This document shows positions 1 through 9,426 of a DNA stretch of 64,000 nucleotides, piece by piece. The DNA comes from an uncultured Acetatifactor sp. (GTDB lineage: Bacteria > Bacillota > Clostridia > Lachnospirales > Lachnospiraceae). The stretch spans positions 1 through 64,000 of the forward strand of contig CANPXL010000002.1 in assembly GCA_947586055.1 (NCBI GenBank), in the 5' to 3' direction. The notes beneath the pieces were generated by a model. That model did not search any database. It was not told the origin of the DNA and saw only the letters and a program-made list of their open reading frames with translations. Position 1 is the first letter of the stretch; the number at the start of each line of letters is the position of its first letter. The translations under genes and the position numbers were made by a program.

Positions 1-136
1 AGTGATGAGCCAGACGCCGCCAGCGATTAAGCTGACGGCGCTAATGTTATGACTGGCTACTGTGTGAAAAGTAACAAAAATCCGCCGTATTTTTGCCGTC
101 CTCTGGGCACATTGACGGAACGCGGCCGTTTTTTTC

Positions 137-1459
137 TCAGACTTCCATCCGCAGCAGATCGCCTTTCTGCGCTTCCCCAGACAGCTCCAGCCATATTTTC
201 TGCTTTGAATGGGGACAGCTGTCCACGGCTTCCCCCGTCTCGCTGTACATGGCCGTCACCGCCGCGGCAACGTCCCTTCCGTCCGGCTTCATGATCTCGA
301 TCCTGTCTCCCACGCAGAATTTATTGCGCTGTTCTATGCAGACCAGCGGACGGGCGGCATGCGGCGCGTCTCCGCCGGATGGTCCCGGCGCTCCGCTTCC
401 CTGCCATGGGAGCTCTTCCCTCTCCCAGATTTCCTCCACGGTTCCCAGATACACCGCGTCCTTCACATAAGTACTGCTGTCGTAGATCTGGGCGTCTTTG
501 TCCGGGCGGCCGAAATAAAATCCCGTGGTGTAACGGCGGTTGGTGCATTTCGACACCTCGGCCAGATATCGGTTCAGATTTTTCCGGTAAGACTCTTCCG
601 AAGCCAGACAGTCGTCAATGGCCTGCCGGTAGGCCCGCGCGATGACCGCCACATACAGCGCCGTCTTCATGCGTCCCTCCACCTTCAGGCTGTCGATCCC
701 CGCGTCCAGAAGCTCCGGTATGTGGTCTATCATGCACAGATCCCTGGAATTAAAAAGAAAAGTGCCTCTGTCGTTCTCATATACCGGCAGATATTCTCCC
801 GGCCTGGTCTCTTCCATCACCGCATATTTCCAGCGGCAGGGGTGCGTGCAGGCCCCCCTGTTGGCGTCCCTGCCTGTAAAGTAGTTGCTCAGCAGGCATC
901 TTCCCGAATAGGAAATACACATAGCGCCATGGACAAAGCATTCCGTCTCCAGATCCTCCGGAATATGCTCCCTTATGGACCGCAGCTCCCGAAGCGTCAG
1001 CTCTCTGGCGCAGACCACCCGCTTTGCCCCCATCTGTCTCCAGAAGAGGAAGGTTTCATAATTCGTATTGTTGGCCTGAGTGGAAATATGAATCTCGGCC
1101 TCCGGCCACACCCTCCTTGCGACGGCAAACATTCCGGGGTCGGATATGATCAGCGCGTCGCAGCGCTCCGGCTTCATATCCCTGAGGCTGGCAAAATATT
1201 CCGCCGCCGCCTCAAGATCGTCGTTATGGGCCAGAATGTTGGCGGTGACGTAAACCTTCACGCCTCTGGCATGGGCAAAAGCAATCCCCTGCGCCATTTC
1301 CTCCAGGGAAAAGTTTTTTGCCTTCGCCCGCAGGCCGAACACATCTCCGCCTATGTAAACCGCGTCCGCCCCGAATGTCACGGCGGTCCTCAAGACCTCC
1401 GGACTGCCGGCAGGCATTAAAAGCTCGGGTTTTTTTCTCCCTGTCCGTTCTTCCCTCAT
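137..1459 (-). CDS. Peptidase U32 family protein (collagenase-like / RlhA-like)
   Basis: MPAGSPEVLRTAVTFGADAVYIGG start and the ECFVHGAMCISYSGRCLLSNYFTGRDANRGACTHPCRWKY motif typical of U32. Confidence 0.93.
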   Translation of the reverse strand: MREERTGRKKPELLMPAGSPEVLRTAVTFGADAVYIGGDVFGLRAKAKNFSLEEMAQGIAFAHARGVKVYVTANILAHNDDLEAAAEYFASLRDMKPERCDALIISDPGMFAVARRVWPEAEIHISTQANNTNYETFLFWRQMGAKRVVCARELTLRELRSIREHIPEDLETECFVHGAMCISYSGRCLLSNYFTGRDANRGACTHPCRWKYAVMEETRPGEYLPVYENDRGTFLFNSRDLCMIDHIPELLDAGIDSLKVEGRMKTALYVAVIARAYRQAIDDCLASEESYRKNLNRYLAEVSKCTNRRYTTGFYFGRPDKDAQIYDSSTYVKDAVYLGTVEEIWEREELPWQGSGAPGPSGGDAPHAARPLVCIEQRNKFCVGDRIEIMKPDGRDVAAAVTAMYSETGEAVDSCPHSKQKIWLELSGEAQKGDLLRMEV

Positions 1460-1553
1460 GCTGATCCTCTCCTGCCGCGCATCCCTTGCCGCCCGCGCAT
1501 CCGTTTTTTCGTCCGGGATCCGGATTCCCGGGGGCAGCCTCTGCGCCGCGCCG

Positions 1554-2195
1554 CTACCGCTTTACCGTCAGCGCCGCCCCGTCTCCCACCGGCAAAACCG
1601 CCGTCTCCAGACCGGGCGTGTGCTTCAGTTCATACAGATATTCCCGCATGCGGGCGTGTATGGTCCTGTTTCTGCGCGCCACCGCAAACCGGGATTCCAT
1701 GACGTCCCCGTCCTGCAGCACATTGTCCGAGATCAGAAGACCGCCCGGCGCAAGCAGCCGCAGCGCCTTCGGGAGAAAAAACAGATACTGCCCCTTGGCC
1801 GCGTCCATGAAGATCATATCATAAGGCCCCGTCAAATCTTCCAACACCTGCGCCGCGTCCCCCTCCAAAAGGGTGATGCGGTTCTCCCTGTCGTATTTCC
1901 GGAAATTTTCCCTGGCCTCCAGGATCCTCTTCTCATATTTTTCCACGGTCGTGATATGGCAGTCCGCCGGTCCGTACTCGCTCATCAGCAGCGCGGAAAA
2001 CCCTACGGCGGTGCCCACCTCCAGAATATTCTTCGGCTTTGACAGCGCAAGAAGAAACTTTAAAAGGCTCTGCATGGATTTACGGATCACAGGCACCTGC
2101 GTTTCAACGGCATGCGCTTCGATTTCATTCAGGTACGGCGCGTTTCCCCTGTCGAGAGAATCAATAAAGGTACTTATCCTTTCCTCTGTGATCAT
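1554..2195 (-). CDS. O-methyltransferase (YrrM/TrmR-like)
   Basis: ILEVGTAVGFSALLMSEYGP SAM motif and DMIFMDAAKGQYLFFLPKALRLLAPGGLLISDNVLQDG. Confidence 0.9.
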   Translation of the reverse strand: MITEERISTFIDSLDRGNAPYLNEIEAHAVETQVPVIRKSMQSLLKFLLALSKPKNILEVGTAVGFSALLMSEYGPADCHITTVEKYEKRILEARENFRKYDRENRITLLEGDAAQVLEDLTGPYDMIFMDAAKGQYLFFLPKALRLLAPGGLLISDNVLQDGDVMESRFAVARRNRTIHARMREYLYELKHTPGLETAVLPVGDGAALTVKR

Positions 2196-2245
2196 AAGTT
2201 CTTCCGTCCCTTTCTCCCGGTTCCCGCACCGCCGTGCATCCGGCC

Positions 2246-2671
2246 TTATTCCTCCGGCGTCTCTTCCGTCTCCTCTTCGGGGAGGACCATGGCCGCCATC
2301 ATCTCTTCGGCGGTCATGGCGGTGTTCAACTCAAAGATTCCCGGCCCTACGTCTTTTCGATATTCCGACAGGTAATACTGCAGGGCGAAGAGCCTTGCGT
2401 CCCGCACCAGCCCCTTGCTCTCAAACAGCCTGCCAATGTCCATGGGGGACATTTCCGCCGTCACCGCGACGGTCACCGTCCTTCCCTCCCCGGCGGATAC
2501 GGGCGGTTCCGTAAAAATGCGGTATCCGTAGTCAAAGCAGGTTTCCGCTCCCCGGTAGATCACCACCGCCACCACGATGACCACAACCACTTTCAGAATC
2601 GCGCCCATCACGGCCAGAATTATGTTTTTTGTCTCCATAGGCACTTCCCATCCGTGCGCAGAAACGCACAT
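2246..2671 (-). CDS. Membrane-anchored MltG/YceG N-terminal-like protein lacking a catalytic domain
   Basis: TM segment followed by a LysM-like YceG subdomain (MSPMDIGRLFESKGLVRDARLFALQYYLSEY...); only 141 aa. Confidence 0.6.
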   Translation of the reverse strand: MCVSAHGWEVPMETKNIILAVMGAILKVVVVIVVAVVIYRGAETCFDYGYRIFTEPPVSAGEGRTVTVAVTAEMSPMDIGRLFESKGLVRDARLFALQYYLSEYRKDVGPGIFELNTAMTAEEMMAAMVLPEEETEETPEE

Positions 2672-2991
2672 TACTCAAAATTCAGTTCGGCGACAATACG
2701 GGTGTTGATCCGCTGCATCATTCTGCAAAGGTCCAGCTCCGCCGCAAGAAAATCAGCCACAAGGGGATTGGCTCTGAAATTCTCATACTCCTTTTCAAAA
2801 TGATCCAGCCGGTTAAAGTCAATGTCATGGCTGGACTGAAACTCGTAATTTCGTTTCCGGTATTCGTCGATCTGTTCCTTCAGTCCGGGTTCCCGCTTTA
2901 CCTTTTCCAGTTCCCTGCGATAATTTTTATACACGTCGGTGGCAAGAACGGCGGCGATAAAATCATCTGTTGCGGTATCAATGTACTTCAT
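2671..2991 (-). CDS. YlbF family regulator
   Basis: Short helical protein (ATDVYKNYRRELEKVKREPGLKEQIDEYRKRNYEFQ) typical of YlbF/YmcA. Confidence 0.8.
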   Translation of the reverse strand: MKYIDTATDDFIAAVLATDVYKNYRRELEKVKREPGLKEQIDEYRKRNYEFQSSHDIDFNRLDHFEKEYENFRANPLVADFLAAELDLCRMMQRINTRIVAELNFE

Positions 2992-3018
2992 GTTTTACTC
3001 CATCTGCACCTTTCCGGC

Positions 3019-4692
3019 CTAAACCTCCATGATAATGGGCAGGATCATGGGCCGGCGTTTTGTTTTTTTCCAGACATAGTCTCCAAGAGCGTCCTTGGTG
3101 GCGTTTTTCAGCTTTCCCCAGTCGGTGATGCCCCTGTCGAGACATCTCTGCAGGACGTCGTCCACCGTGTGACGCGCCTCCTCGATCAGTTCATCCGACT
3201 CCTTCACATACACAAATCCCCTTGACACGATATCCGGCCCCGCAACCAGCTGGCCGCTGGCCCTCTCCAGACTCATCACGACGATCATGATGCCGTCCTC
3301 CGCCAGATGCTGGCGGTCTCTGAGCACCACGTTCCCCACATCTCCCACGCCGAGACCGTCTACCAGAATGGCGCCCACCGGCACTTTTCCCGTAACGGCG
3401 GCGCTGTTATCGTCCAGCTCCAGCACTTCCCCGGAGGAAAGGATAAAAATATTTTCCTTCTCCATGCCGAGACTCTGCGCAATCTTTGCCTGCGCCTTCA
3501 GGTGCTTGTATTCGCCGTGGACGGGGATCGCGTATCTGGGCCGGATCAGGGTATAGAGCAGTTTGATTTCCTCCTGACAGGCATGCCCGGAAACATGGGC
3601 GTCCTGAAACACAACGTCCGCCCCCTTGATCAGCAGATCGTTTATGACCTTCGTCACCGATTTTTCATTGCCCGGGATAGGGTTGGAAGAAAAGATCACC
3701 GTATCCCCCGCTCCGATCGTGATCTTGCGGTGCATGCCGCTGGCCATGCGGCTTAAGGCCGCCATGCTCTCTCCCTGACTGCCGGTGGTGATGATGACCT
3801 GCTGTTCGTCCGGATAATTCTTCATCTGATCAATCTCGATCAGCGTATTGTCGGGAATACTGATGCACTCCAGATTCCGGGCCGTCTCGATGATGCTGAC
3901 CATACTGCGGCCTTCCACACACACCTTCCGCCCGAATTTATAGGCGGAATTGATGATCTGCTGGACCCTGTCCACGTTGGAGGCAAAGGTCGCCACAAAA
4001 ATTCTCGTGTTTTTATGTTCCTCGAAGAGCGTGTCAAAGGTCCGCCCCACCGTTCTCTCCGACGGCGTGAAACCGGGCCGTTCGGCGTTGGTGGAATCGC
4101 ACATCAGGGCCAGCACGCCCTTCTTTCCGATCTCCGCAAAGCGCTGGAGATCGATGGCGTCTCCAAACACAGGCGTATAGTCCACCTTGAAATCGCCGGT
4201 ATGCACCACCACGCCCGCAGGGGAATAGATGGCAAGCGCGGCGGCATCCACAATGCTGTGGTTGGTCTTAATAAATTCCACCCGGAACCTGCCAAGGTTG
4301 ATGGACTGGCCGAACTTCACCACCTTGCGTCTGGTGTTCTGCATCAGGTTATGCTCCCGCAGCTTGTTTTCAATGATTCCCATGGTCAGCCTGGTGGCGT
4401 ACACGGGCACATTGATGTCGCGGAGCACATAGGGCAGCGCCCCGATGTGGTCCTCATGGCCGTGGGTGATTACAAAGCCCTTCACCTTGTCGATGTGCTC
4501 CTTCAGATACGTCACGTCGGGAATCACAAGGTCGATCCCCAGCATGTCGTCCGCGGGGAAGGAAAGACCACAGTCCACCACAAGGATACTGTCTTCATAC
4601 TCGAAGGCAGTAATGTTCATGCCGATTTGCTCCAGACCTCCCAGCGGAATGATCTTCAGTCTGGACGCACTGTTATTCTCTTTTTTCTTCAA
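3019..4692 (-). CDS. rnj: Ribonuclease J
   Basis: Metallo-beta-lactamase/beta-CASP RNase J (THGHEDHIGALPY); TTG start at 4692 preceded by GGAGG, overlapping the fur 3' end; the tracked upstream start at 4803 is unlikely. Confidence 0.92.
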   Translation of the reverse strand: MKKKENNSASRLKIIPLGGLEQIGMNITAFEYEDSILVVDCGLSFPADDMLGIDLVIPDVTYLKEHIDKVKGFVITHGHEDHIGALPYVLRDINVPVYATRLTMGIIENKLREHNLMQNTRRKVVKFGQSINLGRFRVEFIKTNHSIVDAAALAIYSPAGVVVHTGDFKVDYTPVFGDAIDLQRFAEIGKKGVLALMCDSTNAERPGFTPSERTVGRTFDTLFEEHKNTRIFVATFASNVDRVQQIINSAYKFGRKVCVEGRSMVSIIETARNLECISIPDNTLIEIDQMKNYPDEQQVIITTGSQGESMAALSRMASGMHRKITIGAGDTVIFSSNPIPGNEKSVTKVINDLLIKGADVVFQDAHVSGHACQEEIKLLYTLIRPRYAIPVHGEYKHLKAQAKIAQSLGMEKENIFILSSGEVLELDDNSAAVTGKVPVGAILVDGLGVGDVGNVVLRDRQHLAEDGIMIVVMSLERASGQLVAGPDIVSRGFVYVKESDELIEEARHTVDDVLQRCLDRGITDWGKLKNATKDALGDYVWKKTKRRPMILPIIMEV

Positions 4693-5188
4693 TGAAATCT
4701 CCTCCACATTCTGCACAGTAGCCGTAGAGCTTGACTTCATGATCCACAACCCGGAATCCGGCAGTGGCGGTGATCTTCTTTTCCAGCTCCTCCAGCAGAT
4801 CATCCCTGAAAGAAATCACCCTGCCGCATTTCATACAGATCAGGTGATGATGATGGTGCTCCTTTTCTCCGTCAGACGCGTTCCCCATCTCATAGCGGAC
4901 AAAACCGTCATCAAAACTGATCCGGTCGATCAGATGCAGCTCATTCAGCAGCTGTATGGTTCTATAAACAGTAGCCAGCCCAATCTCGGGATAGCTTACC
5001 TTTACCAGATCATAAATTTCCTCGGCAGTCAGATGTTCTTCCGGACGGGAAGCGATGGCTTCCAGCACCAGAATCCTCTGGCGGGTAACCTTCAGCCCTT
5101 TTTCCTTCAATAACCGGTTAAACTGTTCTCTGTCCACTGCCATTTCTGCGCTTTCCGTTTCCGTCCCGCGCGGTGCACAGTCCCACAC
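4673..5188 (-). CDS. Fur family metal-responsive transcriptional regulator
   Basis: GLKVTRQRILVLEAI, HHHHHLICMKCGRVISF and CAECGG metal-binding motifs. Confidence 0.92.
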   Translation of the reverse strand: MWDCAPRGTETESAEMAVDREQFNRLLKEKGLKVTRQRILVLEAIASRPEEHLTAEEIYDLVKVSYPEIGLATVYRTIQLLNELHLIDRISFDDGFVRYEMGNASDGEKEHHHHHLICMKCGRVISFRDDLLEELEKKITATAGFRVVDHEVKLYGYCAECGGDFIEEKRE

Positions 5189-5202
5189 CCCCGCGCGCAG
5201 AC

Positions 5203-5478
5203 TCAGACAAACTTCACATCGTCGAGCATATTCTCAAAAACGCCCGCCACGGCGGCAAGTTCCTCGTCGTCGGACACCACCGTAAATACGCTTTCCGCTT
5301 CGCCGTCCTTGGATATATCCTTTAAGATGAGAGCCTCTCCGTCTCCCTCTTCAAAATCCGTCACCAGAATATAATTGATGCCGCCGATCCTTGTCTGCTC
5401 CAGAACAAAAAAATCCACGGGCTCCTCTCCGTGAGGGTTAAACGTAATCTTTTCCAGTTTGCTCATATTTCCTCTCAT
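5203..5478 (-). CDS. DUF1292 family protein
   Basis: [44 protein letters not shown]. Confidence 0.85.
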   Translation of the reverse strand: MRGNMSKLEKITFNPHGEEPVDFFVLEQTRIGGINYILVTDFEEGDGEALILKDISKDGEAESVFTVVSDDEELAAVAGVFENMLDDVKFV

Positions 5479-5933
5479 TCCGCCGCTTCCCGCGCATTGC
5501 GCCTTCTGTCAAGATACCCCTGCAGAATCAGGACGGCGGCAATCTTGTCCACATACTCTTTTCTGTTTTCCCTGCGGACGCCGGCCTCCTTCATCGTCCT
5601 GTCCGCCTCGACGGTGGTCAGCCGCTCGTCCCACAGAAAAACCGGAAGCCCCGTTCTGCGCTCCAGTTTCTCCCTGAACTCTTCCGTCAGTTCCACGCGC
5701 ACGCCCTCCGTGCCGTTCAGATGTTTCGGACAGCCCAGCACGATCTCCTCCACCTCATACTCCAGAATCAGTTCTTCAATTCTGGCCATCGTCTGTCTCA
5801 GTTTGTTTTCCCGGCTGCGGCGGATGATCTCAACGCCCTGCGCCGTCAAAAGCAGACTGTCGCTGACCGCCACGCCCACCGTTTTGGAACCGAAATCAAG
5901 ACCCATGATCCGCATGGAATTCCTCCCGTTCAA
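5475..5933 (-). CDS. ruvX: Holliday junction resolvase RuvX (YqgF)
   Basis: [18 protein letters not shown] and [13 protein letters not shown] motifs. Confidence 0.93.
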   Translation of the reverse strand: MNGRNSMRIMGLDFGSKTVGVAVSDSLLLTAQGVEIIRRSRENKLRQTMARIEELILEYEVEEIVLGCPKHLNGTEGVRVELTEEFREKLERRTGLPVFLWDERLTTVEADRTMKEAGVRRENRKEYVDKIAAVLILQGYLDRRRNAREAAE

Positions 5934-6205
5934 CGCCAGCCTTTGGACGCAATATACTCTGTCAGAAGCTCTTCCACCAGTTCGTCGCGTTCTACCTTCA
6001 TGATCAGGCTTCTTGCATTTTTATGGCTGGTGATATAGGTGGGATCCCCGCTCATGATATATCCCACGATCTGATTCACCGGGTTATACCCTTTTTCGGT
6101 AAGCGCTTCGTATACCGCCGAAAGAACCAGCTTCGCGCCGGTCTCCGGTTCGGTCTCCACTTTAAAATATTGTGTATTCCCCAAGTCCTGCATTGCTATC
6201 CCCAT
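5930..6205 (-). CDS. IreB family regulatory phosphoprotein (DUF965)
   Basis: [38 protein letters not shown] is the IreB signature. Confidence 0.93.
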   Translation of the reverse strand: MGIAMQDLGNTQYFKVETEPETGAKLVLSAVYEALTEKGYNPVNQIVGYIMSGDPTYITSHKNARSLIMKVERDELVEELLTEYIASKGWR

Positions 6206-6337
6206 TTTCCCGGCCGGCGCCAGGACGGCCCGGCAGCGTCATCTGTGTTTTTGTTTCCGTTATAACCTATCATAACTCATTTGTCCGCAAAATTCAATCC
6301 GGGAAAATCAATCGGTCCCTTCCGCAGACAGCTTATC

Positions 6338-7738
6338 TCATACCGGCGTCCGGCAGACCTCGTCCCCCAGCAGGATTTCCCCCGTGAGGAATTCCTTCAC
6401 GGACACCGTCTGCAGCCGGCCTCTCTCCGCCGCCTTCGGCCGGGCGCTCAGAGCGATCTTTACATAATCCCCGGTATGGCCCAGAAAATATTCCCGGTTT
6501 CGGATCGTCTTTTTCTCTTCTATCAGGATCTCCGCGCATTTTCCTATGTAACGGCTGCGGAATTTTTCGGACTGCCTTTTTTCCAGCTCCAAAAGGATGT
6601 CGCTTCGTCCGGCCTTTACTTCCTCCGGCACCTGCCCCGGCATGACCGCCGCCGCGGTGCCGTTCCTTCTGGAATACTTAAAAACATGCATCTCGTAAAA
6701 TTCCACCGCTTCCAGAAACTTTTTGGTGGTGAGGAATTCCTCTTCCGTCTCCCCGGGAAAGCCTACAATGACGTCCGTCGTGACGGCGGGATGGTCGAAA
6801 GCTTTCCGCAGCTGCTCCACGCTTTCATAGTATTCCCCGCAAGTGTAATGTCTATTCATCCGTTTCAGGGTGGCGTCGCATCCGCTCTGGAGAGAAAGGT
6901 GGAAATGAGGGCATAGCTTCGGCAGCGCCTTCAGTCTCCGGACCGTTTCCTCCGTGATGATCCTCGGCTCCAGAGATCCCAGCCGGATCCGCTTTAGCCC
7001 CTGTATCTCGTGAATCTGCTCCAGCAGGTCAAACAACGCGCTCCGGGAAGCCTTTCCTCCCTGAAAATCCATGCCGTAGGAGCTGAGATGAATGCCGGTG
7101 AGCACGACCTCCCGGTAACCCTTTTCCGTCAGCCCCCGGATCTCGCGGAGAATATCCTCCGCCCCGCGGCTGCGGACCCGCCCTCTGGCCAAAGGAATCG
7201 CGCAGTAAGAACAGAACTGGTTGCAGCCGTCCTGTATCTTGATATAGGCCCTGGTATGCTCCAGCGTCTGTTTCAGCTGCATTTCCTCATACCGGGATGT
7301 ATGGGCGATGTCCGTCAGCGTGGAGCCACCCAGCGTCTTGTCCGCCTGCCCGCCGCCCTCGGAGCCTGCCGAAGATAAACGGTTTTCCTCCCGCTGCGCC
7401 AGAAATCTCTCCAGGATCTCCGCAATCTCACTTTTTCGGTCGTTTCCTATGATGAGATCCACGCTGTCGTCTTTTTCCATGCTGTCGGCGCCGGTCTGTG
7501 CGTAGCATCCGGCCGCCACCACCACCGCGTCCGGGTTTTTCTGTTTTGCCCGGTGCAGCATCTGCCGGCTTTTTCTGTCCGCAATGTTTGTGACCGTGCA
7601 GGTATTGACAATATAGACGTCCGCCGCCTCGTCAAAGGGTACAATATGATATCCCTTTTCCTGCAGCTTCTGCATCATCACTTCCGTCTCGTAGGAATTG
7701 ACCTTGCACCCGAGAGTATGAAACGCTGCGTTTTTCAT
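6338..7738 (-). CDS. mtaB: tRNA t6A37 methylthiotransferase MtaB
   Basis: HTLGCKVNSYETE and radical-SAM QDGCNQFCSYCAIPLARGRVRSR. Confidence 0.93.
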   Translation of the reverse strand: MKNAAFHTLGCKVNSYETEVMMQKLQEKGYHIVPFDEAADVYIVNTCTVTNIADRKSRQMLHRAKQKNPDAVVVAAGCYAQTGADSMEKDDSVDLIIGNDRKSEIAEILERFLAQREENRLSSAGSEGGGQADKTLGGSTLTDIAHTSRYEEMQLKQTLEHTRAYIKIQDGCNQFCSYCAIPLARGRVRSRGAEDILREIRGLTEKGYREVVLTGIHLSSYGMDFQGGKASRSALFDLLEQIHEIQGLKRIRLGSLEPRIITEETVRRLKALPKLCPHFHLSLQSGCDATLKRMNRHYTCGEYYESVEQLRKAFDHPAVTTDVIVGFPGETEEEFLTTKKFLEAVEFYEMHVFKYSRRNGTAAAVMPGQVPEEVKAGRSDILLELEKRQSEKFRSRYIGKCAEILIEEKKTIRNREYFLGHTGDYVKIALSARPKAAERGRLQTVSVKEFLTGEILLGDEVCRTPV

Positions 7739-7769
7739 GGAACACTCCTGTTTTTGTGTTGTTTTTTCC

Positions 7770-7798
7770 TTGACTTTTACGTCCTGTGCCGTTAATAT
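7770..7798 (+). promoter_or_regulatory. SigA-type promoter of the HPr-like gene
   Basis: TTGACT-N17-TAATAT upstream of AAGGAGGT and ATG at 7837. Confidence 0.65.
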
Positions 7799-7836
7799 GT
7801 ATGGGAAGGTATGAAACTGATAAGGAGGTAACCGCG

Positions 7837-8067
7837 ATGAAAACAGTGCAGATTTCTTTAAATTCCATTGACAAGGTAAAATCTTTTGTCAATGATGTGA
7901 CCAAATTTGATTACGACTTTGATCTGGTATCCGGCAGATATGTGATTGACGCCAAATCCATCATGGGCATTTTCAGTCTGGATCTCTCCAAGCCCATCGA
8001 CCTGAATATTCATGCCGAAGACGGCGCGGACGAAGTGCTGGAGATCCTGAAGCCCTATCTGATCTAG
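7837..8067 (+). CDS. HPr-like protein lacking the phosphorylatable His motif
   Basis: Strong RBS (aaggaggta) and ATG 7837; AKSIMGIFSLDL matches the HPr Ser46 region, but there is no GxHARPA. Confidence 0.82.
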   Translation: MKTVQISLNSIDKVKSFVNDVTKFDYDFDLVSGRYVIDAKSIMGIFSLDLSKPIDLNIHAEDGADEVLEILKPYLI

Positions 8068-8116
8068 GCCGGGACGCGGCGCAGGAAACGTCTTTTTACA
8101 AAACCGAAATCAAAAC

Positions 8117-8157
8117 AAAGAGGAATCCTGAAGGGCACTGTTCCTTTGGGATCCTTT
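8117..8157. terminator. Putative bidirectional terminator between the convergent HPr-like and thiI genes
   Basis: Imperfect GC hairpin (aggaatcctgaagg...tcctttgggatcct) followed by a T run. Confidence 0.55.
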
Positions 8158-8158
8158 T

Positions 8159-9337
8159 TTATTCCACGATCATCCGTTCATCTGTCTCCAAAGCCGTCTT
8201 TATCAGCTCCCCGATCTTTTCGTCAAGCTTCTGTTCATGCCGGCGGATCACATTCCGATTGGGCTTTGTCACGGGATGCTTTGCCACAAAAATCGTACAG
8301 CAGTCCTCGTAAGGCAGAATGGACGTCTCATAAGAACCGATCCTGTTCGCCACGGCCACGATCTCCTGTTTGTCAAAGCCGATCAGAGGTCTGTATACCG
8401 GCAGGGTGCAGACTTCATTTGTGGCCGCCAGGGAATGCAGCGTCTGAGACGCCACCTGCCCGATACTCTCCCCTGTGATCAGGCCGAGACACCCCGTCTC
8501 CTGCGCGATCTGCTCCGCGATCCGCATCATGTAACGGCGCATGATAACGGTCAGTTCCTCGTGGGGACATTTCTCATGGATATAAAGCTGGATATCCGTA
8601 AAGTTGATCACATGAAGACAGATGGGCCCCGTATACGCCGAGACAATCCGGGCCAGATCCACCACCTTCTGCTTTGCGCGCTCGCTGGTATAGGGCGGCG
8701 CGTGAAAGTAAACGGCGTCGATCTTCACGCCCCGTTTTGCGATCATGTATCCCGCCACCGGGGAATCGATCCCGCCGGAAAGAAGCAGCATCGCCTTTCC
8801 GCCGGTGCCTACGGGCATTCCGCCGGGACCCGGTATCTCCATGGAATAAATGTAGATTTTTTCCCGGATCTCCACATTCAGCATGATCTCAGGGTTGTGT
8901 ACGTCCACCTTCATCTCCGGAAAGGCGTTCAGGATCGCTTCCCCCAGATCCGCATTGATCTCCATGGATTCCTTCGGATAATTCTTTCTCGCCCGCCTTG
9001 CATTCACCTTGAACGTCCCGCTGCGGTCAGGATACGTCTCCCCAATATATCCGACAACCGTGTCACATAATTTTTCAAAGCCCTCGTCTTCCACATATAC
9101 CATGGGACAGATCGCAGCGATGCCGAAGACCTGGCGGAGCCTGTCCACGGTCTCGTCATAGTCGAACTCCCCCAAAGCCTCCACATAAATACGGCCCTGA
9201 TTCTTCCGGACCTCGAACGCTCCCTCGCATTTTTCCAGAGCAAACCGGATCTGGCGTACCAGCGCGTCTTCAAAAAGATACCGGTTGCTTCCCTTTACCC
9301 CGATTTCCGCGTATTTGATCAAAAAAGCTGTAAACAT
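8159..9337 (-). CDS. thiI: tRNA 4-thiouridine synthase ThiI
   Basis: MFTAFLIKYAEIGVKGSNRYLFED start, THUMP region and LLLSGGIDSPVAGYMIAKRG. Confidence 0.93.
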   Translation of the reverse strand: MFTAFLIKYAEIGVKGSNRYLFEDALVRQIRFALEKCEGAFEVRKNQGRIYVEALGEFDYDETVDRLRQVFGIAAICPMVYVEDEGFEKLCDTVVGYIGETYPDRSGTFKVNARRARKNYPKESMEINADLGEAILNAFPEMKVDVHNPEIMLNVEIREKIYIYSMEIPGPGGMPVGTGGKAMLLLSGGIDSPVAGYMIAKRGVKIDAVYFHAPPYTSERAKQKVVDLARIVSAYTGPICLHVINFTDIQLYIHEKCPHEELTVIMRRYMMRIAEQIAQETGCLGLITGESIGQVASQTLHSLAATNEVCTLPVYRPLIGFDKQEIVAVANRIGSYETSILPYEDCCTIFVAKHPVTKPNRNVIRRHEQKLDEKIGELIKTALETDERMIVE

Positions 9338-9426
9338 ATCCACCTCGTTCGTCCCGGCCCCGGGTCTGGTCTGTCTGTTCCCGGGCCGGCTCGACATTTC
9401 GGCCCGGGAACCTCTGATGCTGTCTC

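Noticed and set aside
1-60. Short GC-rich hairpin-like sequence (gccgccagcgattaagctgacggc) at the window edge
   Set aside because: No T run and no tRNA or known RNA features; insufficient context.
209-1420. 403-aa plus-strand ORF opposite the U32 peptidase
   Set aside because: Antisense shadow of a strongly conserved gene; no domain pattern.
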